24,124 nt of DNA from Anaerolineae bacterium (GCA_029932895.1 JAOZPF010000007.1:1-24124), one strand, 5' to 3'. Shown: positions 15,522 to 24,124, counted from the stretch's first letter. Numbers and translations are program-made. Notes: generated by a model from the letters alone, not told the origin.

Positions 15522-15616
15522 TATCACCTCCTACTCGTCAACTATCGTGAGTACGACCGGAGATAAACAACTGCACGTACAACCAAGTCCCCAATGCGCC
15601 GGGACATGCCGCTGCG

Positions 15617-16426
15617 CTACGAGCCATGCAGCCACAATGCAAAGTAATAGCCGATCACACACGCCCAGAGGACACTATCCACCCGATCCAGCGCCCCTCC
15701 GTGCCCGGGGAAAAGCTTGCCCGAGTCCTTTGCCCCTGCCTGCCGCTTGATCATTGAGACGACCAGGTCGCCCAGTGGTGCCAGCGTCGCCACCAGCAGC
15801 CCCAGCCATAGCCCCTCCACCAAGTCGGGGCGGGAGGGCCACCCGCGCAGCCCCCACAGGGTCATCAGGCCCCCGCTGCCGAGCGTCCCGGTGACGATGC
15901 CGCCGAGGTATCCCTCCCAGGTCTTGCCGGGGCTGAGCGTGGGGGCCAGCTTGTGTCGTCCCCAGGCTCGCCCAATGGAATAGGCTCCGCTGTCGGCTAA
16001 CCAGATGGCGGGGAGTGCCGTCATCATCCACCACAGACCATCCGGCAGCGCTCGCAGGCGGATGAGGTGAGCGCCGCACCAGCCAACGTACAGCCCACCC
16101 GCGATAGTGAGCGCCCAATCCGCCACCGGGCTCCCGTCCCGATGGGCCAATTGCCACGCCAGAGACGCCATCAACACCAGGCTCAGGCCAGGCCCCAGCA
16201 GCTTGAACGCCGGCCACTGAGCATCAAGGAGCAGGAACCACAGCAGCAGGACGGCAAAGCCTGTCGCTGGCTGAAAGCCCCCCCGCTCCACCAAGCGGCA
16301 GAACTCGACGACGGCCAGGGTGAGGATCACCACCACGAATCCCAGGAGCCAAACCCCTCCCAGGCCAATCGCGGCAAGCGCCAGAGGCAACAAGAAAGCA
16401 ACCGTCAGCAAGCGGGTACGAAACAC
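15617..16426 (-). CDS. cdsA: Phosphatidate cytidylyltransferase (CDP-DAG synthase)
   Basis: This 269-aa polytopic membrane enzyme makes CDP-diacylglycerol from phosphatidate and CTP, the entry to phospholipid head-group synthesis. It has about eight hydrophobic segments. The family signature lies near the C-terminus: SMIKRQAGAKDSGKLFPGHG, followed by GALDRVDS; LSPGKTWEG upstream is also diagnostic. The start is GTG at 16426 with only a weak ribosome site, 27 bp after uppS, so it is probably translated from the same mRNA. The order uppS-cdsA is widely conserved in bacteria. Confidence 0.93.
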   Translation of the reverse strand: MFRTRLLTVAFLLPLALAAIGLGGVWLLGFVVVILTLAVVEFCRLVERGGFQPATGFAVLLLWFLLLDAQWPAFKLLGPGLSLVLMASLAWQLAHRDGSPVADWALTIAGGLYVGWCGAHLIRLRALPDGLWWMMTALPAIWLADSGAYSIGRAWGRHKLAPTLSPGKTWEGYLGGIVTGTLGSGGLMTLWGLRGWPSRPDLVEGLWLGLLVATLAPLGDLVVSMIKRQAGAKDSGKLFPGHGGALDRVDSVLWACVIGYYFALWLHGS

Positions 16427-16453
16427 GACTGTTTGCGGTAGCCTGCGCTCTGA

Positions 16454-17188
16454 TTACTCGGGCAGCAGGCCAAAGCGGCGTTCGCGCTGATTGTATGCCA
16501 CCAGCGCCTTGTACAACTCATCCTTGTCAAAATCGGGCCAATAGGTCGGCGTTACATAGTACTCGGCATAGGCACCCTGCCAGATGAGAAAATTACTGAC
16601 GCGCATCTCCCCGCTCGTGCGGATCACCAGGTCCACATCGGGCAGGCCAGCGGTATATAGGTGATTCGCGATCACGTCCTCATCGATCTCGGCAGCCGGT
16701 ATCCCAGCCTCGATAATTTGCCGCACAGCATCCACTATCTCGGTCCGGCCGCCATAATTAAAGGCCACGTTCAACACCAAGCGGTGGTTGTCCCTGGTCA
16801 GTTCGACGGCCTTTTTCACCTTTCGTTGCAGCCGCTCCGGGATCCGCTCCTGGCGGCCGATGTGGCGCAACTGGACACCTTCCCGATGCAGTTTCGCCAC
16901 CTCCCGGTCCACCATCTGCTCGAAAATACGGAGCAGCCCCTGCACTTCCTCCTCCGGGCGGCCCCAGTTCTCGGTGGAGAAAGCATAGATAGTCAAAATA
17001 GGAATCCCAAAGTCCGCCGCCGCCCGGAGCACGCGGCGGAGGTTGTCTACACCCGCCCGGTGCCCTGCCAATCGTGGCAGCCCCCGCGCCTTGGCCCAGC
17101 GCCCGTTGCCATCCATAATGATGCCGACGTGAGCAGGTATATGGCTCAGCGGGGGATACGGCTTCTCGGCTGTCGACTCGGGAACCAT
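16454..17188 (-). CDS. uppS: Isoprenyl (undecaprenyl) diphosphate synthase
   Basis: This 244-aa cis-prenyltransferase condenses isopentenyl diphosphate onto farnesyl-PP to make the C55 lipid carrier for cell-wall polymers. The diagnostic HVGIIMDGNGRWAKARG includes catalytic Asp26. IRTSGEMRVSNFL and the following WQGAYAEYYVTPTYWPDF give the second substrate-binding region. Length is typical. The ATG at 17188 has AAGGA about 8 nt upstream. Here the usual tight frr-uppS junction is replaced by a 324-bp gap with a MITE-like insertion whose near end lies 36 bp upstream of the start codon. Confidence 0.95.
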   Translation of the reverse strand: MVPESTAEKPYPPLSHIPAHVGIIMDGNGRWAKARGLPRLAGHRAGVDNLRRVLRAAADFGIPILTIYAFSTENWGRPEEEVQGLLRIFEQMVDREVAKLHREGVQLRHIGRQERIPERLQRKVKKAVELTRDNHRLVLNVAFNYGGRTEIVDAVRQIIEAGIPAAEIDEDVIANHLYTAGLPDVDLVIRTSGEMRVSNFLIWQGAYAEYYVTPTYWPDFDKDELYKALVAYNQRERRFGLLPE

Positions 17189-17224
17189 ATACTCGTTCCT
17201 TGACAGTACCTTCTCGTTGTTACT

Positions 17225-17336
17225 TTGACAATGTCGCCTTTCCCCGCCCTTGAGCCCTCGAGGGGAGCTTGGCTGCCCGAGCGCGGGGCTGAATCCCCGC
17301 GCGGGCCAGCGGGCTGGGCTAATGTAACATTGTCAA
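17225..17336. mobile_element. MITE-like element with 10-bp TIRs and 6-bp TSD
   Basis: The 112-bp element starts TTGACAATGT (17225-17234) and ends with its exact reverse complement ACATTGTCAA (17327-17336). It is flanked on both sides by GTTACT (17219-17224 and 17337-17342), a target-site duplication. Inside are the palindrome CCCTCGAGGG (17255-17264) and a hairpin of GCGCGGGG (17281-17288) with CCCCGCGC (17295-17302), extended by GCTGCCC and GGGCCAGC with bulges. It codes for nothing plausible, so movement would need a transposase supplied elsewhere. The 6-bp duplication does not fix the IS family. It interrupts the frr-uppS spacing of a housekeeping operon. Confidence 0.75.
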
Positions 17337-17512
17337 GTTACTCGCCAGGGTTCAGACAAGCCTCGTGTTGTCAGCCCGAGGAGCAAAGCGACGGAAAACT
17401 GACCGCGCCAAGCCGAATCGCGGGCCAGCAAAGCTCTGCAGTCGCCCCAAACGACGCCCCTGAGCCAAAGGGAAAAAGCAAAGACACACCCACGCCAGGC
17501 CCGTCAGACGGC
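17337..17512. other. Non-coding spacer between MITE-like element and frr
   Basis: About 170 bp without a credible gene. AGCAAAG recurs three times (17382-17388, 17427-17433, 17477-17483). CCTCG near 17371 and CGAGG near 17387 are inverted, and a short hairpin (CCGT/ACGG) lies just after the frr stop. None has a T-tract, so a terminator is not established. The spacer could be remnant sequence from an older insertion. Confidence 0.35.
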
Positions 17513-18070
17513 CTAGACCTGCATAACCTCGTGTTCCTTGCGCTCTCCAACCTCGTCGACCTTTTTGCCATACTCGTCGATCAGGTCCTGCAGGTCATCA
17601 CGGCCGCGATAAAAGTCGTCCTCGGAGATCAGCTTTTCCTTCTCAAAGTCGCGCAGGTCGTCCAACGTTTCTCGACGGATGTTGCGCAGGGCGATCTTGG
17701 CCTCTTCGACCCGCCGCTGTACCAGGCGTACCAGTTCCTTGCGCCGTTCCTCGGTCAGGCTGGGGATCACCAGGCGGATGATCTTGCCGTCGTTGGAAGG
17801 AGTGAGGCCCAGGTCCGATTTGAGGATCGCCCGCTCGATGTTCTCCAGCGAGGAGGGGTCATAAGGCCGGATAGTGAGCAACTGTGGCTCCGGCGCACTG
17901 ATGACGGCCAACTGGTTGAGCGGGGTCGGCGTGCCGTAATATTCCACCATCACCCGTTCCACGAGCGCGGGGCTGGCCCGGCCGGTGCGAATGGCCCGCA
18001 AGTCCATCTCCAGCGCCTGGAGCGACTTTTTCATCCGTCCCTTTGTCTCGCGCATCAGGTCACTGATCAT
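17513..18070 (-). CDS. frr: Ribosome recycling factor
   Basis: This 185-aa protein splits post-termination ribosomes together with EF-G. It is the standard RRF length and has the conserved LRAIRTGRASPALVERVMVEYYG start (landmark IRTGRASP), PLNQLAVISAPEPQLLTIRPYD with the hinge region, and a C-terminal helix KLISEDDFYRGRDDLQDLID. The ATG at 18070 lies 6 nt after the pyrH stop, with a weak GGTGAG ribosome site inside the end of pyrH, implying coupled translation. Confidence 0.96.
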   Translation of the reverse strand: MISDLMRETKGRMKKSLQALEMDLRAIRTGRASPALVERVMVEYYGTPTPLNQLAVISAPEPQLLTIRPYDPSSLENIERAILKSDLGLTPSNDGKIIRLVIPSLTEERRKELVRLVQRRVEEAKIALRNIRRETLDDLRDFEKEKLISEDDFYRGRDDLQDLIDEYGKKVDEVGERKEHEVMQV

Positions 18071-18076
18071 CGCCGC

Positions 18077-18823
18077 TCACCGTCCCCCAGAAAAGATCGA
18101 TCCATTATGAACCGAGATCATCGTGCCCACCGTCTCCCCGAGCACCGCTTTCTCCAGGCTGCCCGGCTGCCAGACATCGAGCACGATAATAGGCAGGTCG
18201 TTGTCCATGCACAAAGAGAGCGCCGTAGCGTCCATCACACCAACGCGCATATTGAGCGCGTCCAGATAGCTCAACTGCTCGAATCGCTCCGCGTCGGGAT
18301 TCTGCCGGGGGTCCTCCGAGTAGACCCCATCCACCTTGGTCGCCTTGATCAACAGATCGGCGTCTATCTCCATCGCCCGCAGCGCCGCCGCGGTATCGGT
18401 GGTAAAGTAGGGATTACCCGTCCCCCCGCCGATGATGACCACGCGCCCCTTCTCCAGGTGACGGACCGCCCGCAGGCGGATATACGGCTCGGCGATCGCC
18501 CGCATCTCGACCGCCGTTTGAACGCGGGTCTCTACTCCCATCCGGTTCAGGGCGTCAGCCAGTGCCAGGGCGTTCATCACCGTCGCCAACATCCCCATAT
18601 GATCGGCCGTCGCGTGGTCCATCCCGTGCTTCAGGCCGTCCCGCCCGCGCCAGATATTACCGGCCCCCAGGACGATGGCGACCTCCACTTCGTGGTCGCG
18701 CACCGCGACGACTTTGGCCGCGACCTCATCGGCGCGGCGGGGGCTGATCCCATAGCCAGTCGGCCCGGCAAGCGCCTCGCCGCTCAGTTTTAACAACACA
18801 CGCCGATACCGTGCCACGGCCAT
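18077..18823 (-). CDS. pyrH: UMP kinase
   Basis: This 248-aa amino-acid-kinase-fold enzyme phosphorylates UMP to UDP for pyrimidine nucleotide supply. The N-terminal LLKLSGEAL motif is present, then GAGNIWRG for phosphate binding. ATVMNALALADAL and the GGGTGNPYFTTDTAAALRA block (landmarks GGGTGNP and TTDTAA) follow, with KATKVDGVYSEDP near the uridine/ATP site. Length is slightly above the usual 240. The start is ATG 18823, with AAAGGTGA upstream. The gene lies 44 bp after tsf and 6 bp before frr, the classical order. Confidence 0.96.
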   Translation of the reverse strand: MAVARYRRVLLKLSGEALAGPTGYGISPRRADEVAAKVVAVRDHEVEVAIVLGAGNIWRGRDGLKHGMDHATADHMGMLATVMNALALADALNRMGVETRVQTAVEMRAIAEPYIRLRAVRHLEKGRVVIIGGGTGNPYFTTDTAAALRAMEIDADLLIKATKVDGVYSEDPRQNPDAERFEQLSYLDALNMRVGVMDATALSLCMDNDLPIIVLDVWQPGSLEKAVLGETVGTMISVHNGSIFSGGR

Positions 18824-18867
18824 TGAACGATCACCTTTCGCCCGTCCCCGCGCGAGGGGAACACACC

Positions 18868-19467
18868 CTACAGGCCCTCCCCCAGCTCATAGCGGACAAA
18901 GCGCCGCAGCACGACGTTTTCGCCCACCCGGGCTTTGAGGTCCTGGAGCACATCTCCCACCGTCCGCTCCTCGTCCTTGACAAAAGGCTGCTCCAGCAGG
19001 CAGACCTGGCGGTAGAACTTGTCCAGGCGGCCTTCAACGATGCGCTCCACTATGTGCTCCGGCTTGCCCTCTTCAAGAGCCTGAGCGCGATAGACCTTTT
19101 TCTCCGCCTCGATCTCATCCGCCGGGACCTCGTCCCGCGATATGTAGCGCGGGGCGGCGAAAGCGATGTGCAGCACCAGGTCGTGGGCCAGGGCCTGGAA
19201 CCCCTCCGTGCGGGCGACAAAGTCAGTCTCGCAGTTCAGCTCCAACATCACCCCCACCCGGTTCCCAGGATGGCCGTACACCTCCACCACGCCCTCCGTG
19301 GCCACCCGGCCCGACCGCTTGGCCACATCGGCCAGCCCTTTTTCCCGCAAGGCGGTCAGAGCGGCGTCGAAATCCCCGCCGCTGGCCTCCAGCGCCTTGC
19401 GGCAATCCAAGATACCAGCCCCGGTCTTGTCCCGGAGCTCTTTCACCATCGCTGTCGTGATCTCCAA
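18868..19467 (-). CDS. tsf: Translation elongation factor Ts, short form
   Basis: This 199-aa factor exchanges GDP for GTP on EF-Tu. It has the N-terminal UBA-like region (VKELRDKTGAGILDCRKALE), the EF-Tu-contact motif LNCETDFVAR and a single core subdomain. It lacks the longer insert of the 283-aa E. coli protein, as in Thermus-type short EF-Ts. The start appears to be TTG at 19467, with GAGGAGG just upstream; starting later would cut the conserved N-terminus. It follows rpsB by 39 bp. Confidence 0.95.
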   Translation of the reverse strand: MEITTAMVKELRDKTGAGILDCRKALEASGGDFDAALTALREKGLADVAKRSGRVATEGVVEVYGHPGNRVGVMLELNCETDFVARTEGFQALAHDLVLHIAFAAPRYISRDEVPADEIEAEKKVYRAQALEEGKPEHIVERIVEGRLDKFYRQVCLLEQPFVKDEERTVGDVLQDLKARVGENVVLRRFVRYELGEGL

Positions 19468-19506
19468 AGGTCCTCCTCGTTCAAATAGCGCCGCACAGGG
19501 AAAAAC

Positions 19507-20490
<984 letters not shown>

Positions 20491-20613
20491 TGGGGAAACC
20501 TCCTTCTTTTCGTTTTGTCCTCCGCCCCTCTCGACTTGGCAAAGAAACCGGTATGGCTGTCTAACCGGCACGGTCCCGCCAATCGAGGAGCGTGTGTTCT
20601 AGGCCTCAGGCCC
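20491..20613 (-). promoter_or_regulatory. Leader of rpsB mRNA, possible autoregulatory site
   Basis: The transcript from the rpsB promoter has about 120 untranslated nucleotides. They contain a near-+1 palindrome (20602-20612, GGCC/GGCC around TCA) and a hairpin of CCGGT (20564-20568) with ACCGG (20548-20552) and an 11-nt loop. S2 leaders in several phyla bind S2 to repress rpsB-tsf; no known leader motif is recognisable here, so this is only a candidate. Confidence 0.3.
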
Positions 20614-20619
20614 AGGGGC

Positions 20620-20648
20620 ATTCTACCATAAAGTAGCGTATGGTGCAA
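20620..20648 (-). promoter_or_regulatory. Promoter of the rpsB operon
   Basis: On the minus strand, TTGCAC (20643-20648), a 17-bp spacer and TAGAAT (20620-20625) give 9 of 12 consensus matches. Predicted start is near 20613. The -35 lies only 4 bp from the -35 of the divergent LCP gene. Confidence 0.7.
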
Positions 20649-20652
20649 ACAG

Positions 20653-20680
20653 TTGCATGCCTCTCCAACCGTGCTATAAT
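20653..20680 (+). promoter_or_regulatory. Promoter of the LytR-CpsA-Psr gene
   Basis: TTGCAT (20653-20658), a 16-bp spacer and TATAAT (20675-20680) predict a start near 20687. The leader is about 44 nt and holds GTGGAG roughly 10 nt before the ATG at 20731. It is back to back with the rpsB promoter. Confidence 0.7.
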
Positions 20681-20730
20681 CCTGCTGCCCACCGGATATG
20701 GCGAGAAACGCAACGTGGAGAAATGAATAG

Positions 20731-22113
20731 ATGGCACAGAGAAGTGTAAGGCGACAAGCAACACACGGAGGGCAGTGGCTTTTCGTGCTGAGCCTGGCGT
20801 TCTTGTTCCTCATTATCAGCGGCGGAATTGGTTACGCGCTCTACCGTCAGGTGAGAGATTGGGTGAGCAACTCCGACACGCTCCCCGTGTTGGTCCAGAA
20901 CGAGCCAGGCGAGGGCATCGACTGGGCGCCCGGACAGCCCCTCCCTACCTGGGAGGGAACCGACCGAGTGAACATCCTGGTGATGGGCATCGACGAACGA
21001 GAGAGCGAGGATGGCCCCTGGCGGACCGACACGATGCTCGTGCTCACGATCGACCCGCTGAGCAAATCCGCCGGCATGCTCTCCATCCCCCGCGACCTGT
21101 GGGTGCCGTTCCCCGTCCCCGACTATGGTGATGGACGCATCAACACCGCCAACTACCTGGGCGATCTCTACGACTACCCCGGCGGCGGCCCGGCTCTGGC
21201 TAGGGACACGGTCGAATATAACTTGGGCATCCGCATCCAGTACTATGTCCGCGTCAACTTTCGCACTTTTGTCGAACTGGTGGACCAGATCGGGGGGATC
21301 GACATCTATGTGGAAGAAGAGATCAACGACCCTCTCTACCCCTCCCACAACCCAGCCGATCCCTACGGCTACGAACCCCTCTACATCCCCGCTGGCTGGG
21401 TCCATATGGATGGAGACCTGGCCCTCCGCTATGCCCGCACGCGCCATTCGAACGGCGGTGATTTCGACCGCGCCAGGCGGCAACAACAGGTGTTGCTAGC
21501 CGCCTTTGACAAGGTGACTCGCCTGGACATGCTGCCGCAGTTGGTCTCCCAGGCCCCCCAGATGTGGGAGACGATCAACAACTCGGTGGTGACCAACCTC
21601 AGCCTAGACGAGATCGTCCGCCTGGCCAACCTGGCTACCCAGATCCCCGCCGAGAACATCCAGGGGGCTGTCATTGACGAGGAATGCACAATGTTCTGGG
21701 AAACCCCCGACGGCCAACAGGTGCTGGTGCCGGTGCGGGATTGTATGCGACAACTACGGGACCGCATCTTTACCACTCAGGTTCCCACCACCCAGGACGA
21801 CACGGCCGCGCGGCTGGCCGAGGAGGCCGCCACGGTGGAGGTGCGAAACGGGACCATCACCAGCGGCCTGGCCCAGTCCACAGCCGACTATTTGACAGGA
21901 CAGGGCATTGATGTGGCGACCTATGGCAACGCCGACCGGTTCGACTATGCCGAGTCGCTCATCATTGTCAATTCGGGCAAGACCTTTACCGCCGGGGTCA
22001 TCGCTCAACTGTTGAACCTGCCGCCGACGGCGGTGGTGGACGCTCCCGATTCCCAGGCGGGGGTGGATATCGTGGTGATCCTGGGAGCCGATTACCAACC
22101 GGCCACGCCGTAA
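20731..22113 (+). CDS. LytR-CpsA-Psr family cell-wall polymer ligase
   Basis: This 460-aa protein has one N-terminal TM helix (about 16-38), an extracellular LCP domain (about 78-260) and a C-terminal LytR_C domain (about 370-455, VEVRNGTITSGLAQ). LCP enzymes transfer undecaprenyl-linked polymers onto the cell wall or surface proteins. The conserved pyrophosphate- and metal-binding residues are visible: RTDTM (98-102), SIPRD (118-122) and ALRYARTRHSNGGDFDRARR (231-250). The ATG at 20731 follows a clear promoter. The epimerase gene begins 20 bp after its stop with a strong ribosome site, so they form one unit. Confidence 0.92.
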   Translation: MAQRSVRRQATHGGQWLFVLSLAFLFLIISGGIGYALYRQVRDWVSNSDTLPVLVQNEPGEGIDWAPGQPLPTWEGTDRVNILVMGIDERESEDGPWRTDTMLVLTIDPLSKSAGMLSIPRDLWVPFPVPDYGDGRINTANYLGDLYDYPGGGPALARDTVEYNLGIRIQYYVRVNFRTFVELVDQIGGIDIYVEEEINDPLYPSHNPADPYGYEPLYIPAGWVHMDGDLALRYARTRHSNGGDFDRARRQQQVLLAAFDKVTRLDMLPQLVSQAPQMWETINNSVVTNLSLDEIVRLANLATQIPAENIQGAVIDEECTMFWETPDGQQVLVPVRDCMRQLRDRIFTTQVPTTQDDTAARLAEEAATVEVRNGTITSGLAQSTADYLTGQGIDVATYGNADRFDYAESLIIVNSGKTFTAGVIAQLLNLPPTAVVDAPDSQAGVDIVVILGADYQPATP

Positions 22114-22133
22114 CACACCGCAAGGAGGCCGCC

Positions 22134-23147
22134 ATGCCAACGCTCCGCTGCTGCGTTCTGGGAGCGACCGGGTTCATCGGCGGGCAGATAGCGCGCGCTG
22201 TCCTGACCCGGGGATGGGCAGTGCGCGGCGTGCGCCACCGCGCTGGCACCGTCGGTGCGCTGGGCGACATCGCCGCCAAGATCGAGTGGGTGGAAGCAGA
22301 CCTATCAGACCCGGCGTCGCTGGTGACGGCACTTCAGGGCTGCCCTCTCGTCTTTCACGCCGCCGCCTACTACCCCCAGCGCATCCGCGACCCGTGGGCC
22401 GCTATCCGCCACGGTCTGAGCGGGATGCGGAACCTGCTGGCAGCCGCTCGAACGGTTGGAACCCGGCGTCTGGTCTATACCAGCAGTCTCTCCACCGTGG
22501 GCCCACCATCGGCCTCTGGCCGCTTGGCCAACGAGGAGGACCTTTACCTGCCCGGTTCGGTCACCACTCCCTACTTTGAGGTCAAGTGGGCGATGGAGCA
22601 GGAGGCGATGCGCGCCGCAGCCACGGGGCTGAACGTGGTGGTGACGCTCCCCACCATCGTCCTGGGACCCGGCGATGTGAAACCCACCACCTCCGGCCTG
22701 CTGCTGATGGTGGCCCGCCGACGGCTGCGCTGGGCCGTGGAGGGAACTGTCAACGTGGTGGACGGGCGGGACCTGGCTGCCTGGCACGTGCTGGCTGCCG
22801 AGCGAGGCGAAGCGGGGCGACGATACATCCTGGGCGGGCACAACATCACCATCCGGGAAATGCTGACGACGATGGCCGAGGCAGCAGAGGTCCCCCCACC
22901 GCGACGGGAGCTCCCCCTGGGACTCGTGGAATGGGCCGGACGGATCGGCGCCCGCTTGGGCGTCCCCTCCGCCGGGCAGGTGAGGGCCATCCGTCACTGG
23001 CAACCGGTGGACACTGAACGCGCCCGCCGCGAACTGGGCACCCCCGCCGCCCGCCCTTTCATCGATACCTGCCGGGACACCCTGAGCTGGTTCCGCGAGC
23101 ACGGGTACCTGCCTCCCCGACCGGAGAGGGACGGGCAAGAGGACTGA
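22134..23147 (+). CDS. NAD(P)-dependent sugar epimerase/reductase (extended SDR)
   Basis: This 337-aa protein is an extended short-chain dehydrogenase. The Rossmann motif GATGFIG occupies residues 10-16. TSS follows near 117-119, and the catalytic YFEVK (147-151) gives the YxxxK pair. The pattern, including VDGRDLAAWHVLA, resembles HpnA-type sugar epimerases and dihydroflavonol reductase-like proteins; the substrate is not determined. AAGGAGG lies 5 nt before the ATG at 22134. It lies between the LCP gene and glgC, so a role in surface sugar metabolism is plausible but unproven. Confidence 0.85.
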   Translation: MPTLRCCVLGATGFIGGQIARAVLTRGWAVRGVRHRAGTVGALGDIAAKIEWVEADLSDPASLVTALQGCPLVFHAAAYYPQRIRDPWAAIRHGLSGMRNLLAAARTVGTRRLVYTSSLSTVGPPSASGRLANEEDLYLPGSVTTPYFEVKWAMEQEAMRAAATGLNVVVTLPTIVLGPGDVKPTTSGLLLMVARRRLRWAVEGTVNVVDGRDLAAWHVLAAERGEAGRRYILGGHNITIREMLTTMAEAAEVPPPRRELPLGLVEWAGRIGARLGVPSAGQVRAIRHWQPVDTERARRELGTPAARPFIDTCRDTLSWFREHGYLPPRPERDGQED

Positions 23148-23168
23148 TTCTGACCACGGGAGGGAGCG

Positions 23169-24124
23169 ATGTCTCTGAGAGACGTGTTGGCCGTGATCCT
23201 GGGCGGAGGACGGGGGACGCGCATCTACCCGCTGACCAAACTGCGGGCCAAGCCTGCTGTCCCTATCGCCGGCAAGTACCGCCTGATCGACATTCCCATC
23301 AGCAACTGCATCAACTCTGGCATCAGCCGCATCTTTGTCCTCACCCAGTTCCTCTCCGCATCACTCCACCGTCACGTCTACGAGACCTACAAGTTCGACG
23401 CCTTCTCCCACGGCTATGTGGAGATCCTGCCTGCCGAGCAGACACTCACCAGCACGGACTGGTATCAGGGGACAGCCGACGCGGTCCGCCGGCAGATGCA
23501 CCGCTTTACCAGCCGCTCGCCCAAGGATGTGCTGATCCTCTCTGGCGACCACCTCTACCGGATGGACTTTGCCAAGTTCATCGCCTTCCACCGCCAGCAG
23601 CGAGCCGATGTCACGATCGCCGCCCTACCCGTCCCGGCAAAGGACACCTCGCGCTATGGCATCATCAAAGCCGACCCGGAGGGGCGAATCCTCTCCTTCC
23701 GGGAAAAACCACAGACCGACGACGAGTTGGCAGGGCTGGAGAGCCGCCACGACGAGCGCCCCTATCTGGGCTCGATGGGCGTCTATGTCTTCCGCATGGA
23801 TGTGTTGACCAAGCTGCTGGAGGAGACGACGGGGGATGACTTTGGTCACAATATCATCCCCGCCGCCATCTCGTCAACCAGGGTCTATGCCTACCCCTTT
23901 GAGGGATACTGGGAGGACATCGGAACAATCGCCGCTTTCTACGAGGCCAACCTGGCCCTCACACGGCCCAACCCCCCTTTCGACTTTTACGACCCCCGCC
24001 ACCCCATTTACACCCACCCGCGCTTCCTGCCCGCCTCCCGCATCGACGGCTGCCGGCTGGAGCGGACAGTGGTGACCGAGGGGTGCCGGCTCTATAACGC
24101 CGATCTGGAAGAGTGCATCATCGA
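23169..24124 (+). CDS. glgC: Glucose-1-phosphate adenylyltransferase, 3' truncated
   Basis: The window ends inside this gene after 318 codons; the family is about 420 aa, so roughly three quarters is present. The enzyme makes ADP-glucose from ATP and glucose 1-phosphate for glycogen. The N-terminus has ILGGGRGTRIYPLT (nucleotide binding) followed by KPAVPIAGKYRLIDIPISNC. ILSGDHLYRMD and the EGYWEDIGTI motif near the glucose-1-phosphate site follow. The ATG at 23169 has GGAGGG 4 nt upstream, 21 bp after the epimerase stop, and so is probably in the same operon. The truncation is only the edge of the window. Confidence 0.95.
   Translation, partial: MSLRDVLAVILGGGRGTRIYPLTKLRAKPAVPIAGKYRLIDIPISNCINSGISRIFVLTQFLSASLHRHVYETYKFDAFSHGYVEILPAEQTLTSTDWYQGTADAVRRQMHRFTSRSPKDVLILSGDHLYRMDFAKFIAFHRQQRADVTIAALPVPAKDTSRYGIIKADPEGRILSFREKPQTDDELAGLESRHDERPYLGSMGVYVFRMDVLTKLLEETTGDDFGHNIIPAAISSTRVYAYPFEGYWEDIGTIAAFYEANLALTRPNPPFDFYDPRHPIYTHPRFLPASRIDGCRLERTVVTEGCRLYNADLEECII

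Noticed and set aside
15522..15616. Candidate promoter for the CBS-fbp-rho run (TTGTTT, 18 bp, GATAGT on the minus strand)
   Set aside because: Both boxes match consensus poorly, so it was not listed; the run may be read through from cdsA.
17382..17483. Three AGCAAAG repeats in the frr-uppS spacer, considered as a CRISPR or operator array
   Set aside because: Units are 7 bp, irregularly spaced and too short for a CRISPR array; chance recurrence is possible.
17225..18793. Open + strand frame of 522 codons across the MITE-like element, frr and pyrH
   Set aside because: It runs through the inverted-repeat element and antisense to conserved housekeeping genes; the translation is low-complexity without domain features.

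Overview
The window is GC-rich bacterial chromosome and is densely coded, with no tRNA, rRNA or CRISPR array visible. Several traits suggest an uncultured or thermophilic member of the Chloroflexota (Anaerolineae/Caldilineae-like). These are Pro/Thr-rich stalks on secreted proteins, a secreted protein ending in LYLPLVLQ, a short EF-Ts of 199 aa, a class I fructose-bisphosphatase beside rho, and interspersed REP-like palindromes. This assignment is inference from style and gene order; no marker was searched.

Left part (1-6130, + strand). A palindrome-rich edge (58-155) precedes a GNAT acetyltransferase. Next is a large membrane protein with a histidine-kinase-type multi-TM sensor and a GAF domain, but a helix-turn-helix-like C-terminus where a kinase would be expected. 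A fully consensus sigma-70 promoter, whose -35 overlaps that gene's stop codon, drives a three-domain S1 protein and an overlapping FtsK/SpoIIIE translocase.

Middle-left (6206-11865, - strand). In transcription order: a secreted GH99-like protein on a Pro/Thr stalk with a C-terminal membrane anchor; an ABC-2 transporter (ATPase and two permeases, translationally coupled); a secreted caspase-fold (clan CD) peptidase-like protein with a BACON/Ig-like tail; and a small two-TM protein with its own promoter. This looks like an envelope or extracellular module and is the least conventional part of the window.

Middle-right (12009-20490). An alpha/beta hydrolase on + converges on rho; an 11-bp palindrome joins them and its ends contain both stop codons. 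The minus strand then carries a long housekeeping run, in transcription order rpsB-tsf-pyrH-frr-uppS-cdsA followed by CBS-fbp-rho. It covers translation, UMP synthesis, undecaprenyl-PP and CDP-diacylglycerol synthesis, gluconeogenesis and transcription termination. The frr-uppS spacer holds a 112-bp MITE-like element with perfect 10-bp terminal inverted repeats and a 6-bp target duplication.

Right part (20653-24124, + strand). Back-to-back promoters separate rpsB from a LytR-CpsA-Psr cell-wall polymer ligase, which is followed by an NAD-dependent sugar epimerase/reductase and glgC, cut by the window end. Seven promoters of recognisable -35/-10 form were found, so the vegetative sigma-70 consensus clearly applies here. 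Four starts were moved inward from the longest reading frame on Shine-Dalgarno or promoter evidence (S1 protein, 85-aa membrane protein, ABC permease 2, CBS protein), and the rpsB start was moved on Shine-Dalgarno and family evidence.
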